NCBI GenBank assembly: GCA_002418865.1 | Contig: DIEY01000013.1 | Span: 1-17,718 of the forward strand | Origin: Bacteroidales bacterium UBA5762 | GTDB lineage: Bacteria; Bacteroidota; Bacteroidia; Bacteroidales; TTA-H9 | Direction: 5' to 3' | DNA: 17,718 nucleotides | Part shown: positions 7,759 to 15,584 of the stretch, one piece after another | How positions within the stretch are numbered: position 1 is the first letter of the stretch | Layout of the letters: every line of letters begins with the position of its first letter | Program-made: the position numbers and the translations under genes | The notes under the pieces: model-generated | What the model saw: only the letters and a program-made list of their open reading frames with translations | Database searches by the model: none | What the model was told of the DNA's origin: nothing

Positions 7759-8061
7759 AAACAACAAAAACAATTAGTAGGTAAAGAGAGTTTAGTTTGG
7801 TTTGGTATTACCAGGTATTAACCTGCAACAGCTAAAAAGAATACGCAACTATCATACCATAATATAAAATTCATTCAAAACCAGTAAAAAAGATGAAATA
7901 CCTCAACTCATAAAGGAACTTCATCCTTCCGAAAATGAAAACTCATTCTGAATATTGATGTGATTTGCCAAATATTAAATATTGATTAACAATAATTTAA
8001 TAAAAATTTAAATTTTTTAGCCGAAATCGGATAATTATCCATTTTTGTACAGAGAAAGTAT

Positions 8062-8481
8062 TTACTTAATATAAGGTTGAATCGAAAAATTGATTAAACC
8101 CGTAAAAATTTCTGATTTCATCGATAGAGAATCGATTGGTAGGGGTATTGTAAAGAGTGTATCGCAATTGTAATGAATAGAATCTGTTTCATTGACTTTT
8201 TGATTTTCTTTAAAGAAGGTCCATTGCAGCCATCCCGATTTATTGTCCTGAATCACCAGATGTACTTCGATTTTCTCGGCATTTATCAAAATCTTATAGC
8301 CTGTATCAATAGAATAGTAGCCTGTATTAAAGTTAAAAATAAAAATGGAATCGAGATTAACCATCTCAGCTTGGAGGTCGTAGGCATATTGAGAAGAATT
8401 TTTCTCTTTGGAACATGAGGAGACCATGACCAATCCTGTAGTTAAAGCCACTATCATCAAATACCAAAAAAATTTTTTCAT
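8062..8481 (-). CDS. Small lipoprotein of unknown function
   Basis: I do not recognise this 139-residue protein. It begins MKKFFWYLMIVALTTGLVMV, a signal peptide, and has a lipobox VSSC with Cys23 as the likely lipidated residue, followed by a charged Ser/Lys/Asn tether (SKEKNSS). The mature part is polar, with alternating hydrophobic and aromatic residues that suggest beta-strands (FIFNFNTGYYSI, KIEVHLVIQD, WLQWTFF, FTGLINFSIQPYI). No cysteine besides Cys23 and a single one in the mature part (YNCDTLF) is visible, and no catalytic motif. It follows pyrI after 166 bases on the same strand and has a TAATTTTG box of its own (8503-8510), so it is probably not functionally tied to pyrBI. It likely sits on the periplasmic side of an envelope membrane. 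Confidence 0.75.
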   Translation of the reverse strand: MKKFFWYLMIVALTTGLVMVSSCSKEKNSSQYAYDLQAEMVNLDSIFIFNFNTGYYSIDTGYKILINAEKIEVHLVIQDNKSGWLQWTFFKENQKVNETDSIHYNCDTLFTIPLPIDSLSMKSEIFTGLINFSIQPYIK

Positions 8482-8502
8482 TTTAACTACGAGTCGAGCT
8501 TA

Positions 8503-8510
8503 CAAAATTA
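8503..8510 (-). promoter_or_regulatory. Possible -7 promoter element for the small lipoprotein gene
   Basis: The minus strand reads TAATTTTG, a full match to TAnnTTTG, 21 bases before the ATG at 8481. No TTG stands at the usual -33 distance, so confidence is limited. Confidence 0.35.
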
Positions 8511-8647
8511 CTTATTATCATAATAGGGAATCATGAAGTAAGTGAGAGGCCAAATGCAGAAGACAAACATCTACCGTCTTCAAAGCTAGTATTATTTTAT
8601 GAAAATATCATCTATGAGTTTAGTTTCATTTAATTTAAAATTGACGG

Positions 8648-9112
8648 TTAAATGAACTCAATATTTTCGTTTTTGGTGATTTTTTCGCAATAATGACATA
8701 ACAAGCGAAGGTCTTCTTTATCAACAACCTTAAAGCGTGTACGTACCTGTTCATGATTGGTAATACATTTCGGATTGAAGCATTTAACAATTCCTTCGAC
8801 AAAATCGGGGATTTCAGCTTGTTTTTTCGAGATGATTTCGAAATCGCGTATTTCTATTAAGGTTGCATGAGGCGCAGCGAGAGCTATCTTATTGATTTCA
8901 ATATCATCGAAAAATTTATCTCTCACTTTGATAATGCCTTTTTTGCCATACTTTTTGCTGTCGAGATTCATTCCAAAGAGGACTTGAAGGTCGGTGTTGA
9001 TAAGGTTAAGGATGCGCATTACCTGAATGACGGCGTAGGAAGGAATATGGTCGATAACGGTACCATTTTGTATGGCTGAAACTATTAGTTCTTTTCGAGT
9101 TTCGGATTTCAT
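8648..9112 (-). CDS. pyrI: Aspartate carbamoyltransferase regulatory chain PyrI
   Basis: This 154-residue protein is the regulatory subunit of aspartate carbamoyltransferase, which binds nucleotides (CTP/ATP in the E. coli enzyme) and holds catalytic trimers together. The N-terminal allosteric domain (about 1-100) has the typical VSAIQNGTVIDHIPSYAVIQ opening and GMNLDSKKYGKKGIIKV. The C-terminal zinc domain has CFNPKC (Cys111, Cys116) and LLCHYC (Cys139, Cys142), the four zinc ligands of the family. Length matches the family. It starts 43 bases after pyrB on the same strand with no terminator between, so the two form a pyrB-pyrI operon as in many bacteria. No Shine-Dalgarno sequence is visible. 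Identification is secure; feedback inhibition by CTP is expected from the family but not shown by the sequence. Confidence 0.97.
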   Translation of the reverse strand: MKSETRKELIVSAIQNGTVIDHIPSYAVIQVMRILNLINTDLQVLFGMNLDSKKYGKKGIIKVRDKFFDDIEINKIALAAPHATLIEIRDFEIISKKQAEIPDFVEGIVKCFNPKCITNHEQVRTRFKVVDKEDLRLLCHYCEKITKNENIEFI

Positions 9113-9155
9113 ATTTGCTTAAATATTTTAAAGTGTGAAATAAAATTTTAGTGAA

Positions 9156-10070
9156 TCAGGCAAGGCCAAGAATAGAAGCAATCAAGGCTTGGCGCACATA
9201 AACCCCATTAAGAGCTTGTTTAAAATAATAAGCGCGGGGGTCGGCATCCACGTCTATGCTAATTTCGTTAACTCTGGGCAAAGGATGGAGAATCTTGAGG
9301 TTTTCTTTCGAGCCTTCGAGCATTTTTTTAGTCAAGGTGTAGGAATTTTTTACTCTTTCGTATTCGATAGGATCGGCAAAACGTTCGCGTTGAATGCGTG
9401 TCATGTAAATAATATCTACTTTGGGAATGACTTCTTCTAATTGGGTATATTGGTAATACTTAAGATTGTTGGATTTTATGTGCATTTTGACGGCACTGGG
9501 TAATTTGAGCTCTTCAGGGGAAACCAGATGAAAAGTTGTTTGGAAGTTTGATAAGGCTATAACATTGGAGTGAACCGTACGGCCATATTTCAAATCACCC
9601 ACGAAAGCGATATCGAGATGATCGAGGGTGCCTTGAGTTTGTCGGATAGTAAAAAGATCGAGAAGGCATTGAGTAGGATGTTGATTCGAGCCGTCGCCAG
9701 CATTGATGATAGGAACACTGGCTACCTCACTTGCCCATCGGGCTGAGCCTTCTATAGGATGACGCATGACTATAAGATCGGCATAGTTACTTACTGTGCG
9801 AATAGTATCGGCCAGACTCTCGCCTTTAGATGTACTACTAACCGCTGCATCGGTAAAACCAATTACACGGCCTCCAAGGCGATTGACTGCACTCTCGAAA
9901 CTCAAGCGGGTTCGGGTACTGGGTTCAAAAAATAAGGTGGCCACTACGTAACCCTCTAAAATCTTTTGATGTGGATTTTGTTCGAAATAAGTGGCAAGGT
10001 CTAATATCTGAAGTAATTCTTCTTTGTTAAAATCATTAATCGAAATCAGACTTTTATTTTTCATGTTCAT
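9156..10070 (-). CDS. pyrB: Aspartate carbamoyltransferase catalytic chain PyrB
   Basis: This 304-residue enzyme joins carbamoyl phosphate and aspartate to give carbamoyl aspartate, the first committed step of pyrimidine synthesis. The carbamoyl phosphate loop FFEPSTRTRLSFES (47-60) is intact. The 80s loop has Ser and Lys in SSTSKGES (78-85). NQHPTQCLLDLF (129-140) carries the active-site His131. MTRIQRER (223-230) and HPLPR (262-266) are the aspartate-site Arg-Gln motif and the 260s loop. All family catalytic positions I could check are present. ATG codons at 10070 and 10064 are both possible; MKNKSL, from the second, resembles the start I would expect in relatives. A good promoter lies directly upstream (10094-10126), and pyrI follows after 43 bases. 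Confidence 0.97.
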   Translation of the reverse strand: MNMKNKSLISINDFNKEELLQILDLATYFEQNPHQKILEGYVVATLFFEPSTRTRLSFESAVNRLGGRVIGFTDAAVSSTSKGESLADTIRTVSNYADLIVMRHPIEGSARWASEVASVPIINAGDGSNQHPTQCLLDLFTIRQTQGTLDHLDIAFVGDLKYGRTVHSNVIALSNFQTTFHLVSPEELKLPSAVKMHIKSNNLKYYQYTQLEEVIPKVDIIYMTRIQRERFADPIEYERVKNSYTLTKKMLEGSKENLKILHPLPRVNEISIDVDADPRAYYFKQALNGVYVRQALIASILGLA

Positions 10071-10093
10071 GGTTAATGTTTATTTTTTCGCTT

Positions 10094-10126
10094 CAAATTT
10101 AACTGCAAAAATCAAGTAATTACAAA
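10094..10126 (-). promoter_or_regulatory. Promoter of the pyrBI operon
   Basis: The minus strand reads TTTG (10123-10126), 21 bases, then TAAATTTG (10094-10101), a full match to the Bacteroidota -33/-7 pattern. The predicted leader is only about 15-20 bases, too short for the transcription attenuator that controls pyrBI in enteric bacteria. Confidence 0.55.
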
Positions 10127-10137
10127 ATTTAAATCAC

Positions 10138-10167
10138 AAAAAAAATCCCCGCATTGGCGGGGATTTT
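10138..10167 (-). terminator. Terminator after the COG2403 GTPase gene
   Basis: AAAATCCCCGC (10142-10152) pairs perfectly with GCGGGGATTTT (10157-10167) around a 4-base loop. On the minus strand the stem runs into a T-tract of eight T. It lies six bases after the GTPase stop codon and before the pyrB promoter, and could also work weakly on the plus strand. Confidence 0.88.
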
Positions 10168-10173
10168 CATATA

Positions 10174-11538
10174 TCAACAGCATGCTTTGGGTGATTTGCC
10201 CTTAAGATGATGTTGTTCGAGAAATGATATTAAGAGTTCTTCCAGATTGGGATGCCCAATTTCTTGAAGATCATAACCGATTTTTATTGTTGGCTTCTTG
10301 ATTTTAATTACTCTGTTGAGGTCGATAGGAGTACCAATAATAACGACTTCGGCAGGAGTATTATTGATAGTAGTTTCGAGGTCTTTAATTTGTTGTTCAC
10401 CGTATCCCATAGCAGGAAGCAAAGTGCCTATATTGGGATACATACGGAAAGTATCGGCAATTTTGCCGACTGCATAAGGACGAGGATCGATTAGTTCGGA
10501 GGCTCCATATTTTAAGGCGGCAACTACACCGGCTCCAATTTTCATTTCTCCATGTGTAAGAGTGGGGCCATCTTCCACTACCAAAGCCTTCTTGCCTCTA
10601 ATGAGTTCAGGATGCTCGACGGTGAGGGGAGAAGCACCATCAACAATTATGGCCTTGGGATTGATGCGGGCTATATTTTGACGTACGGTTAGAATATTTT
10701 CGTTACAGGCTGTATCTATTTTATTGATAACGATGATGTCGGCTATACGGGCAACAACTTCGCCAGGATAATAAGAAACTTCGTGACCCGGGCGGTGAGG
10801 GTCGGCAACGCCAATCATAAGGTCGGGCTTATAAAAAGGAAAATCATTATTACCACCATCCCAAAGTATGATGTCGCAGCCATTGGGGTCATTTTCGGCT
10901 GCTCTTAAAATTGCTTCATAATCAACTCCAGCATATATAACATTTCCCCTAACCACATGTGGTTCGTATTCTTCCATTTCTTCTATGGTGCATTTATAAC
11001 GTTGGAGATCTTCGATGGTAGCAAAACGTTGTACCTTTTGTGCAACCAGATCGCCATAAGGCATAGGATGACGTACGGCTACTACCTTTAGACCATGTTT
11101 CATCAGAATTTCGATAATACGGCGGGAAGTCTGGCTTTTTCCACATCCTGTTCGTGTTGCTCCAACAGCTATGATAGGTTTTGTGCTCTTAAGCATGGTT
11201 TCGTTAGGACCTAAAAGCATGAAATTAGCTCCAGCAGCATTTACAATGGCCGAAAGCCCCATAACACGCTGATAAGGAACATCACTATAAGAAAATACAC
11301 AATCTTGTACATTGAGCTCCTGTATCAAATTCGGGAGGTTCTGTTCGGCTAGGATAGGAATGCCATTCGGATAAAGGTCTTCCCCAGCCAGTTGAGGAGG
11401 ATATTTTCGACCATCAATGTCAGGAATTTGAGCGGCTGTAAAAGCTACTACATTGTAAGTACTGTTACCACGGAAAAAAGTATTAAAATTATGAAAATCG
11501 CGGCCTGCAGCACCAATAATGATTACATTTCGTCTCAT
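10174..11538 (-). CDS. COG2403-type P-loop GTPase, cyclic 2,3-diphosphoglycerate synthetase-like
   Basis: This 454-residue protein resembles the predicted GTPases of COG2403, related to archaeal cyclic 2,3-diphosphoglycerate synthetase. An N-terminal Rossmann-like part (about 1-115) opens NVIIIGAAGRDFHNFN. The P-loop domain has Walker A GATRTGCGKS (126-135), a Walker B-like IILWDGGNND (223-232) and a guanine-specificity-like NKID (272-275). A C-terminal part (about 300-445) has GEMKIGAGVVAALKYGA and VVIIGTPIDLNRVI, and the chain ends in KACC with two terminal cysteines. Length is normal for the family. In methanogens the related enzyme makes an ATP-driven cyclic diphosphoglycerate; the bacterial function is not established, so the substrate should be left open. 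It has its own promoter and terminator but lies just upstream of pyrBI on the same strand. Confidence 0.85.
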   Translation of the reverse strand: MRRNVIIIGAAGRDFHNFNTFFRGNSTYNVVAFTAAQIPDIDGRKYPPQLAGEDLYPNGIPILAEQNLPNLIQELNVQDCVFSYSDVPYQRVMGLSAIVNAAGANFMLLGPNETMLKSTKPIIAVGATRTGCGKSQTSRRIIEILMKHGLKVVAVRHPMPYGDLVAQKVQRFATIEDLQRYKCTIEEMEEYEPHVVRGNVIYAGVDYEAILRAAENDPNGCDIILWDGGNNDFPFYKPDLMIGVADPHRPGHEVSYYPGEVVARIADIIVINKIDTACNENILTVRQNIARINPKAIIVDGASPLTVEHPELIRGKKALVVEDGPTLTHGEMKIGAGVVAALKYGASELIDPRPYAVGKIADTFRMYPNIGTLLPAMGYGEQQIKDLETTINNTPAEVVIIGTPIDLNRVIKIKKPTIKIGYDLQEIGHPNLEELLISFLEQHHLKGKSPKACC

Positions 11539-11576
11539 AAAATATTTAATTTGGGGTTTGTTTCTTCTCCACTTGG

Positions 11577-11608
11577 CAAAATTAGAGCTTTAGATGATGC
11601 TAGCCAAA
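11577..11608 (-). promoter_or_regulatory. Promoter of the COG2403 GTPase gene
   Basis: The minus strand reads TTTG (11605-11608), 20 bases, then TAATTTTG (11577-11584), a full match to the Bacteroidota -33/-7 pattern, with the -7 box 38 bases before the ATG at 11538. Confidence 0.55.
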
Positions 11609-11854
11609 TTTCTACTATATGAAATTTATTGAATCAAATTATAATTAATTACTAATCAGAGAAGAAAAGCAATCATCTGTTTTTTAACTATATTTATAAT
11701 TAGTTGAATCACAGTTTTCTAATTTTTATTAATGGTTTTCTTGGGGTTAGTCTGAATGATTGGGTTTCTTGACATTTTCTCATTATTCTTATGAAAAATG
11801 TTCGTTCAACAACTGAAGAATTTCATAAAAAATCAACATTCATATAAAAATTTT

Positions 11855-11862
11855 TATCTTTG
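11855..11862 (+). promoter_or_regulatory. -7 promoter element for the beta-barrel protein gene
   Basis: TATCTTTG matches TAnnTTTG fully and lies 29 bases before the ATG at 11892, giving a leader of roughly 20-25 bases. No clear TTG stands at the -33 position, so the call rests on one element. Confidence 0.45.
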
Positions 11863-11891
11863 TTTGTTAAATAACCAAAACACTTAAAACG

Positions 11892-12491
11892 ATGAAAAGG
11901 ATCATATTGTTATTAGGATTTGCCATCATTACCGCTCAAGGGTTCTCACAAATCTCATTCGGACCTAAAATTGGAGTCAACCTCAATCGTTTATCCACCG
12001 ACTTCAATCAAACGATTACCGACATTAAAAATGAAAGCAAAACGGGTTTACAGATTGGAGCCTTCTTAAGGATAGGAGGGAAAACTTATATTCAGCCTGA
12101 ACTTTTATATTCTTCCAGAGGAGGGAAGTTTACGGGTATTCCTAAGGGTTCAACAGATGAATCGGAATATACCTATTCAATAGATGCTATTGATATTCCT
12201 ATTTTGGTGGGTAGCAAGGTCCTTAACATGCCTTTTGTAAAACTTAGAGTATTTGCTGGGCCTGTAGCTTCCTTCTTTCTTGATAAGGAAATGAAAATTG
12301 ATGATATAAAAGATGAACAGGAAGTAATGAAGGATTGCGCTTGGGCTCTCACCTTGGGTGCAGGTGTAGATGTATTAATGTTTACACTCGACTTAAGGTA
12401 TGAGTTTGGTCTGAATAATATCTCCGATGTTGAGCATCAATCTGTTAAGAATAATTTATTTAATATTACCTTAGGCTGGAAGATTCTTTAG
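11892..12491 (+). CDS. Outer membrane beta-barrel protein (porin family)
   Basis: This 199-residue protein resembles the small outer membrane beta-barrel (OMP_b-brl_2/PorT-like) family common in Bacteroidota. A signal peptide (1-20) ends GFSQ. The mature chain begins ISFGPKIGVNLNRLST and has alternating strands typical of an eight-stranded barrel: KTGLQIGAFLRIGG, YIQPELLYSSRGG, YSIDAIDIPILVGS, KLRVFAGPVASFFL, WALTLGAGVDVLMFTLDLRYEFGL, and the final LFNITLGWKIL. The last strand ends in leucine rather than phenylalanine. Family members are often annotated as PorT, but this one shows nothing to tie it to T9SS. It has its own promoter element and is followed by a terminator, so it is probably a single-gene unit. 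Function unknown. Confidence 0.85.
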   Translation: MKRIILLLGFAIITAQGFSQISFGPKIGVNLNRLSTDFNQTITDIKNESKTGLQIGAFLRIGGKTYIQPELLYSSRGGKFTGIPKGSTDESEYTYSIDAIDIPILVGSKVLNMPFVKLRVFAGPVASFFLDKEMKIDDIKDEQEVMKDCAWALTLGAGVDVLMFTLDLRYEFGLNNISDVEHQSVKNNLFNITLGWKIL

Positions 12492-12519
12492 TATCTAATA
12501 CCTTCTTTTAAAATCTATA

Positions 12520-12550
12520 AAGCCCAGCAATGATCATTACTGGGCTTCTT
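12520..12550 (+). terminator. Terminator after the beta-barrel protein gene
   Basis: AAGCCCAG (12520-12527) pairs with CTGGGCTT (12540-12547). The loop contains the palindrome AATGATCATT, so the stem can extend past a mismatch. A T-rich stretch follows. It lies 28 bases past the stop codon. Confidence 0.75.
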
Positions 12551-12591
12551 TACTCTCTATAAATCTTCGTCTTCTATTATTTTTTATAAGT

Positions 12592-13599
12592 ATGCAGAAA
12601 AACAACATTATATCATTGGCAATTATCGCGCTTTTTGGATTTTTAGCCATAGGTTGCAGGAATAATACGAACAAACCCAATCTTAAGAATATTCAAATTC
12701 AGAAAGTTACTATCCAACGTTATGAACAGGACTTATTTCGAATTCCTATCGATAGTTTGCAAGAATCGCTGAGACGTTTAGCAAATAAATATCCATTGTT
12801 CATCGGTAAAGAATATGAGAATCCTGCAAGTTTACTGCAAATGCGTCAGTATTTGAATGATCCTCAAATTATAGAAGCTTACGTACAGGCTTGTAAGACC
12901 TTTCCTTCGGTGACGCAAATAGAAGATGGTCTGACCGAAGCTTTTCGATACATCCTTTATTATTTCCCTTCATGGCATCCTCCAAAGCAAGTATATTCCT
13001 ATATTAGTGGCTATGATTTAGCTGAAGGAATTTTTATTAACGACACGGTTTTGATTATCCCCATTGATAACTACCTTGGGAGTGATTTTTCGGGATATAG
13101 AGCCATAGGGATACCAAAATACATTACCGAAAGAATGACCCCTGAGTATTTGATTGCTGATGTTGTGAAAACAATAGCTCAACAGTTTTTAACGCCTTTC
13201 CCAACCGATGGCAACCTGATTGAACAAATGATAGCTTTTGGAAAGTTATTTTATTTTGCTCAAAATGTCTTACCCGAGACCGAGCCTTATTTCCTGATAG
13301 GTTATACGCCTGAAAAATACAAATGGTGCCAGGATAATGAAAAAGAAATATGGTCGTTTTTAGTTGGGCAGAACCTACTCTTTAACAAAGATAAATCTAC
13401 CATCATGAAATTTATTCAGGAAAGTCCTACAACACAGGGATTTCCAAAAGGTAGCCCTGGACGAATTGGACAATATATGGGTTGGAGAATCGTTGAATCC
13501 TATGCCAAAAAACATCCCGAGGAGCACTTAGCTGAAATTATACAAAAGAGAGATCTTGTCCAAATTTTTAATCAGTCGGGGTATAAACCACCTCAATAA
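12592..13599 (+). CDS. gldB: GldB-like gliding motility lipoprotein
   Basis: This 335-residue protein belongs to the GldB family, lipoproteins first described as needed for gliding in Flavobacterium and also found in non-gliding Bacteroidales. The signal peptide (about 1-21) ends in AIGC with Cys22 as the lipidation site. Family marks include IQRYEQDLFRI (41-51), KYPLF (66-70), YFPSWHPPKQVYSYISGYD (124-142) and SPGRIGQYMGWRIVESY (288-304). The last fits the S-P-x-R-x-G-x-(F/Y)-x-G-W motif of the family. Length is typical for GldB. GldB may act with the T9SS/gliding machinery, though its exact role is unknown; the window has a T9SS cargo protease but no other gld or por gene. It is transcribed alone, after a terminator, toward the convergent GH127 gene. 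No promoter match was found. Confidence 0.85.
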   Translation: MQKNNIISLAIIALFGFLAIGCRNNTNKPNLKNIQIQKVTIQRYEQDLFRIPIDSLQESLRRLANKYPLFIGKEYENPASLLQMRQYLNDPQIIEAYVQACKTFPSVTQIEDGLTEAFRYILYYFPSWHPPKQVYSYISGYDLAEGIFINDTVLIIPIDNYLGSDFSGYRAIGIPKYITERMTPEYLIADVVKTIAQQFLTPFPTDGNLIEQMIAFGKLFYFAQNVLPETEPYFLIGYTPEKYKWCQDNEKEIWSFLVGQNLLFNKDKSTIMKFIQESPTTQGFPKGSPGRIGQYMGWRIVESYAKKHPEEHLAEIIQKRDLVQIFNQSGYKPPQ

Positions 13600-13631
13600 G
13601 CATAATTCTATATTTGGATTACTTATCAAAC

Positions 13632-13651
13632 CCCAATGAGTTACTCATGGG
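13632..13651. terminator. Weak hairpin between convergent genes
   Basis: CCC-ATGAG (with one bulged A) pairs with CTCAT-GGG around TTA, which is the stop codon of the GH127 gene. It lies between the convergent GldB and GH127 genes. There is no strong T-run on either side, so it may be a terminator only in part. Confidence 0.35.
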
Positions 13652-15584
13652 AAGCAAGATAAGGCATCCAAACCCGCATTGAGCCTTTTCCGCGGTGAGC
13701 CCATAAAAAATAGGGAATGGCTTTGAATTCAAAACAATCGTTAGCTTTAGAATTATCGAGACGACAAGCTTCTCCCTGAATGTTGAGGCAACCTGGCAGC
13801 AAGGAATTATCCGAGTAAATTTTGAATCCTTTTTGCCGATTTATGGCAATGTTCCAAAGGTCTATATTGGGTTGGTCAGCCCATTCGAGGCAATAAACCA
13901 GGGGTCCTCTTTGCAGAGCAATCTTGCCAGAATCGGCTTTTACTGCAGGGTGTGCCTTAATAGTTTGTACCTCCATAGGAAGTTCTAATTCAATTTTATC
14001 TCCACTATTCCATGTTTTATGGATAAAGACATAACCTTTTGAAAATTCGAAGGGATAATTCTTGTTATTGACCTTAAGTTTCCATGGCGAAACATTATCA
14101 TCAGTAAACTCATATAAATTGGAAGGAACGGCTTCTCCTCTGGCCCATCCTGGAATACGAATGGCTATAGTAAATGGAAGAGGGTTAGAATCTTTTATCC
14201 TGATTATAACCTTTCCTTCCCATGGATATTTAGTTGAGAGTTCAAAATGGGTAAGATGATTACCCACTTGTAAAGCAGCTTCATTTTGTATGAAGAGATT
14301 AACATAGACGATAGAAGAATCCATGGCATAAATGTAACCCGGAACTGAGGGCAAGAATCTGCAGATATTACTTGGGCAGCAGGCACAGTCGAACCAAGCT
14401 TGACGTTCATGCTGACCATGAGATTCGAGTGGGTTTGGATAAAAGAATCTATCACCGCTTAATGAAACCCCAGAAAGTAAGGCATTGTAAAGGGTTCGTT
14501 CCAGTACATCGTAATATTTGCCATCGGCATCCATTAAAAACATGCGATAATTCCATAATACATTGCCAATAGAAGCACATGTCTCGCAATAAGCTTCTTC
14601 ATTAGGAAGTTCGTAGGCTTTACCAAATCCCTCATTGCTTGCTTGTGAACCTATGCCACCCGTTATATAATATTTCCCATCGATCAAGTCATTCCATATT
14701 TTAAGGATAGCAGCTTGGTATTCAGGGGCAGATTTTAGAGCTGCCACGTCGGCCATGGCTGAATACATGTAAGTGGCTCTAACGGCATGACCTACAATTT
14801 CGCTTTGTTGGCTTACGGGCAAATGTGCTTGATTATATTCCTTACCTCCCTTGCGAATATCAAGAAAATACTTAGCCAAATCGAGATAACGTTCATTCCC
14901 CGTCACTTTGTAGAGTTTTACCAAACCAAGCTCTATTTCTTGATGCCCTGGATAATAGGGCAAACGTTTATCGAGGAAATCATGAGCTACAAGATCGGCA
15001 TTTTTTATGGCTACTTGCAGAAGGGTTGTTTTTCCAGTAGCAAGATAATGAGCTACGGCAGCTTCGTAAAGATGCCCAACATTGTATAATTCGTGGCTGG
15101 ACTTTGGATCGTTTTCCCATCTTTTCTTACCTACCCAGGGATGCATGTGCAGAGAATCGATAGTTCGGTTAGTATAGAGATAACCATCGGGTTCTTGAGC
15201 CTGAGCAATATAACTGATTAAGGTATCGAGTTTTGCTTCAAGTAGAGGATCGGGAAATAATTGAAGAGAATAACTGGCTCCTTCTATAATCTTGAATACA
15301 TCGGAATCATCATAAGGATAAGTAGAACAAAATGCACCAGGTTCAAGCTTTGCAGCTACCTTAAAGTTTTTAATTCGTCCGGTTTCTTCGCTTTTTGCAA
15401 AAGAAATGGGTATAGTAACCTCATGGTTGGTCTTCATTCTCGGAGCCCAAAATTGATCAGTAATTTTCACTGAAGTAAAATTTACCTGCTGAAGGTAATG
15501 GCTTTGACTCCACAACGAAATAGAACCTATCAAAATAAGAGAAAGCGAGAAAGCATTTTTAAGTTTGTTGAAGATTCTCATCAT
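13641..15584 (-). CDS. GH127-type glycosidase (beta-L-arabinofuranosidase-like, DUF1680)
   Basis: This is a secreted glycosidase of the GH127 type, which removes beta-L-arabinofuranose residues. The coding frame is open back to 15662, but an ATG at 15584 (or 15581) directly precedes a signal peptide (MMRIFNKLKNAF...ISLWSQ), so the true protein is about 647 residues. Motifs (numbered from the longer frame): the acid/base Glu344 in SNEGFG; Glu360 and Cys362 of CETCASIGN; Cys428 and Cys429 of CACCPSN. Glu360, Cys362, Cys428 and Cys429 match the zinc ligands known from Bifidobacterium HypBA1 (Glu338, Cys340, Cys417, Cys418), with Cys428 as the likely nucleophile. The C-terminal part (about 460-670) looks like beta-sandwich domains. 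It could instead be GH146 or another family of that clan. No SusC/SusD genes are nearby. Confidence 0.88.
   Translation of the reverse strand: MMRIFNKLKNAFSLSLILIGSISLWSQSHYLQQVNFTSVKITDQFWAPRMKTNHEVTIPISFAKSEETGRIKNFKVAAKLEPGAFCSTYPYDDSDVFKIIEGASYSLQLFPDPLLEAKLDTLISYIAQAQEPDGYLYTNRTIDSLHMHPWVGKKRWENDPKSSHELYNVGHLYEAAVAHYLATGKTTLLQVAIKNADLVAHDFLDKRLPYYPGHQEIELGLVKLYKVTGNERYLDLAKYFLDIRKGGKEYNQAHLPVSQQSEIVGHAVRATYMYSAMADVAALKSAPEYQAAILKIWNDLIDGKYYITGGIGSQASNEGFGKAYELPNEEAYCETCASIGNVLWNYRMFLMDADGKYYDVLERTLYNALLSGVSLSGDRFFYPNPLESHGQHERQAWFDCACCPSNICRFLPSVPGYIYAMDSSIVYVNLFIQNEAALQVGNHLTHFELSTKYPWEGKVIIRIKDSNPLPFTIAIRIPGWARGEAVPSNLYEFTDDNVSPWKLKVNNKNYPFEFSKGYVFIHKTWNSGDKIELELPMEVQTIKAHPAVKADSGKIALQRGPLVYCLEWADQPNIDLWNIAINRQKGFKIYSDNSLLPGCLNIQGEACRLDNSKANDCFEFKAIPYFLWAHRGKGSMRVWMPYLASHE

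Larger units (their letters stand above)
7603..8061. other. Gene-free stretch with tandem hairpins
   Basis: No intact gene is visible in these 459 bases. The part next to the protease (7603-7690) holds a likely promoter element. 7713-7758 holds two hairpins that look like minus-strand terminators. Between them and the lipoprotein gene (7759-8061) the DNA is very AT-rich, with short repeats such as GGTATTA twice (7804 and 7815), a CAGGT-ATTA-ACCTG hairpin (7812-7825) and a 12-base palindrome GGATAATTATCC (8029-8040). Two very short overlapping reading frames exist on the minus strand (7871-7924 and 7818-7874), with no clear start signals. The stretch could be a long 3' end of the lipoprotein transcript or a separate small RNA. 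Confidence 0.5.
11539..11891. other. Divergent intergenic region
   Basis: These 353 bases separate two divergent genes. I see the GTPase promoter near the left end and a TATCTTTG box near the right end. The middle (about 11620-11850) is AT-rich and holds no reading frame, RNA gene or repeat that I can recognise. Confidence 0.6.

Noticed and set aside
7713..7980. Known structural RNA (6S, tmRNA, signal recognition particle RNA, RNase P)
   Set aside because: None of the conserved stretches of these RNAs was seen on either strand, and no good promoter precedes the region.
8029..8040. GGATAATTATCC as an operator
   Set aside because: A perfect 12-base palindrome, but it lies downstream of the lipoprotein gene, away from any promoter I could find, and AT-rich palindromes arise easily by chance.
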